From JAGUXG01 sp043798435 (GTDB lineage Bacteria; UBA9089; UBA9088; JAGUXG01): a stretch of DNA of 5,620 nucleotides. The notes beneath the pieces are model-generated. The model was not told the DNA's origin. It did not search any database and worked only from the letters and a program-made list of their open reading frames with translations. Shown here piece by piece: positions 4,698 through 5,620 of the stretch. Position 1 is the first letter of the stretch; every line of letters starts with the position of its first letter. The stretch is taken from positions 1 through 5,620 of the forward strand of contig JAZDOR010000032.1 of assembly GCA_043798435.1 (NCBI GenBank), given 5' to 3'. Position numbers and translations under genes: made by a program.

Positions 4698-5276
4698 TTA
4701 GAAGGAATAGAGTAGACCTCCTCCGATGGTCAAGCCACCTACCTTCATATCTAATGTCTTGGCTGAAGCATACTTTGCCTCTGCATTAAGGCTCAATTTA
4801 GGCAAGACTGAATAGTCAAAACCACCTAAAATATGGAAACCCAATGCTAAGTCGCTTGATTCTTTCTCGATCATACTCCCCGTTTCCATTTTTGCAGAGT
4901 AACCTCCTATTCCTGCACCAATATACGGAACAAACCCTTTTTTATTGTGACCTGGAAGAATGGCAAGTATATTGGAACTTATCGACATAATCTCGAGGCC
5001 ATAAGTAACACTATTCTTCGTATAGCTTTTCTTCCAGTAATCAAGAACACCACCGATAGAAATGTCAATATCTGTAACATACCCTCCACCAATAGAGAAG
5101 CCAATACCACTTCCATAGGCATCTTTCACGCTCTTATCCGCAGGCATAAAATATCCCATCTTCCCTATCACCAAATATTTGCCAGCTGACCATTTATCCT
5201 CATCATAGGCTATAGCCTTATCGCAGGATATAATTACCATCACCATCACCAAACTAAACATAATCATCTTTTTCAT
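4698..5276 (-). CDS. Outer-membrane beta-barrel protein (OmpA/OmpW-like porin fold)
   Basis: The 192-residue product starts with a Lys-Lys N-terminus and a hydrophobic signal segment (4-17). AIA at 21-23 offers a signal peptidase I site before YDEDKW. The mature part has alternating Gly/aromatic/hydrophobic strands separated by polar turns, for example around FSIGGGYVTDIDISIGGVLDY (60-80), VPYIGAGIGGY (116-126), FHILGGFDY (147-155) and a final GLTIGGGLLYSF. A terminal Phe is the classical outer-membrane assembly signal. This fits an eight-strand barrel of the OMP_b-brl class. Role and ligand are unknown. IISC at 15-18 also resembles a lipobox, so a lipoprotein is an alternative. The ATG at 5276 has AAGGAGG ten bases upstream (5287-5293). 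The signal region contains a short GGTGAT hexamer repeat near 5236-5251 encoding V-M-V-M-V. A HEAT-repeat remnant ends 84 bases upstream on the same strand. Confidence 0.82.
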   Translation of the reverse strand: MKKMIMFSLVMVMVIISCDKAIAYDEDKWSAGKYLVIGKMGYFMPADKSVKDAYGSGIGFSIGGGYVTDIDISIGGVLDYWKKSYTKNSVTYGLEIMSISSNILAILPGHNKKGFVPYIGAGIGGYSAKMETGSMIEKESSDLALGFHILGGFDYSVLPKLSLNAEAKYASAKTLDMKVGGLTIGGGLLYSF

Positions 5277-5360
5277 CCTTCTTTTACCTCCTTAATTTTT
5301 TTGATTCACTTCCTTACTCCTATCATTGGGTCGCCAAGTAAAGACTATAGTTTTATAGGG

Positions 5361-5564
5361 TTATTCTCCTTTTTGTTTTTGCTCTATTTTCTTTAAGACT
5401 TCTTGGGCTAATCTTTTTACATCAGAGTCTTTGTCCTTCTGGACAGTATTCTTTAATGGCTCAATCGCCCTTGGATCACCTATATTACCTAGGCTCTTCA
5501 GGGTTTTTTGTGGAATCAAATGATTATTTTTGAATAATTCAATGCAAAATGTAAAATTAGCATT
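5361..5564 (-). pseudogene. HEAT-repeat protein, C-terminal remnant without a start
   Basis: The minus-strand frame is open from 5564 to a TAA at 5361-5363 but has no ATG. From about 5535 onward the translation carries SLGNIGDPRAIEPLKNTV, then DVKRLAQEVLKKI. This is the helix-turn-helix pattern of a PBS-lyase/HEAT-like repeat (LG-IGDPRAI--L), typical of scaffold or protein-interaction proteins. Only about one and a half repeats remain. The first ten or so codons of the frame are an AT-rich heptad array (5536-5570), which looks joined onto the gene rather than native, and a stop precedes them at 5565-5567. It is most likely a truncated gene. A short protein using a non-ATG start cannot be excluded. 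Confidence 0.65.
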
Positions 5565-5570
5565 TTAGCA
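5536..5570 (-). repeat. AT-rich heptad array, inverted relative of the left-edge array
   Basis: On the minus strand the bases divide into five heptads: TGCTAAA, ATGCTAA, TTTTACA, TTTTGCA and TTGAATT. The same run occurs on the plus strand at 38-72, with one extra TTGCTAA, one base change in the TTTTACA unit and one in the last unit. It abuts the start of the HEAT-like sequence. Confidence 0.7.
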
Positions 5571-5620
5571 CTTTCAAAATTATTTTTCTTTCGCTGTAAT
5601 GATACTTTTGGCAATGATTG
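5571..5620. other. Window edge, no assignable gene
   Basis: On the minus strand one frame entering from beyond the window reads IIAKSIITAKEK and stops near 5580-5582, which could be the last codons of a gene outside the window. The piece is too short to judge. Confidence 0.2.

Noticed and set aside
4511..4789. Plus-strand 92-residue open frame
   Set aside because: It overlaps the oxidoreductase remnant and the outer-membrane gene on the opposite strand and has no recognisable domain.

Overview
The window is moderately AT-rich bacterial DNA carrying three intact plus-strand genes, one intact minus-strand gene, at least two gene remnants on the minus strand, and an unusually dense set of intergenic inverted repeats. 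A secreted 192-residue beta-barrel-like protein ending in Phe points to a diderm (Gram-negative-type) bacterium. Arg codons are mostly AGA/AGG, Shine-Dalgarno sites are good, and the gaps are full of short degenerate tandem repeats. I associate this style with environmental candidate-phylum genomes (Omnitrophota/Desantisbacteria-like), but the sequence does not prove any taxon.

Layout. 1-260: an AT-rich heptad array, a short CTCCGTG-type repeat and an ATCCCC hairpin. 273-743: ribH (lumazine synthase, riboflavin synthesis), bracketed by a 26-bp inverted repeat (25 of 26 matching) at 220-245 and 750-775. 750-967: a long imperfect ATCCCC/GGGGAT hairpin. 1003-2316: purB (adenylosuccinate lyase, purine synthesis), whose last codons lie inside an inverted repeat. 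2317-2903: gene-free, with a GGTTCNN hairpin and a roughly 150-bp nested inverted-repeat element. 2904-3869: a DppB/OppB-type ABC permease with no partner genes beside it. 3870-4405: decayed or mobile-looking DNA, including an unrecognised minus-strand open frame, a small minus-strand terminator candidate and a 153-bp element symmetric about a central hairpin. 4406-4620 (minus): the frameshifted C-terminal double [4Fe-4S] module of a GltD-like oxidoreductase. 4698-5276 (minus): the outer-membrane beta-barrel candidate. 5361-5564 (minus): a HEAT-repeat tail without a start, abutting an AT-rich heptad array that is an inverted relative of the one at the left edge.

The three plus-strand genes are unrelated in function and separated by repeat-filled gaps of 259 and 587 bases, so they are probably separate transcription units rather than one operon. 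The minus-strand genes converge on the permease. I see no CRISPR array, tRNA, rRNA, transposase gene or recognisable defence or secretion system. What stands out is the repeat landscape: nearly every gap holds an inverted array of 7-8-base units, each gap with a different unit, together with two roughly 150-bp palindromic elements and several gene fragments. This suggests a locus shaped by small non-autonomous elements and gene decay.
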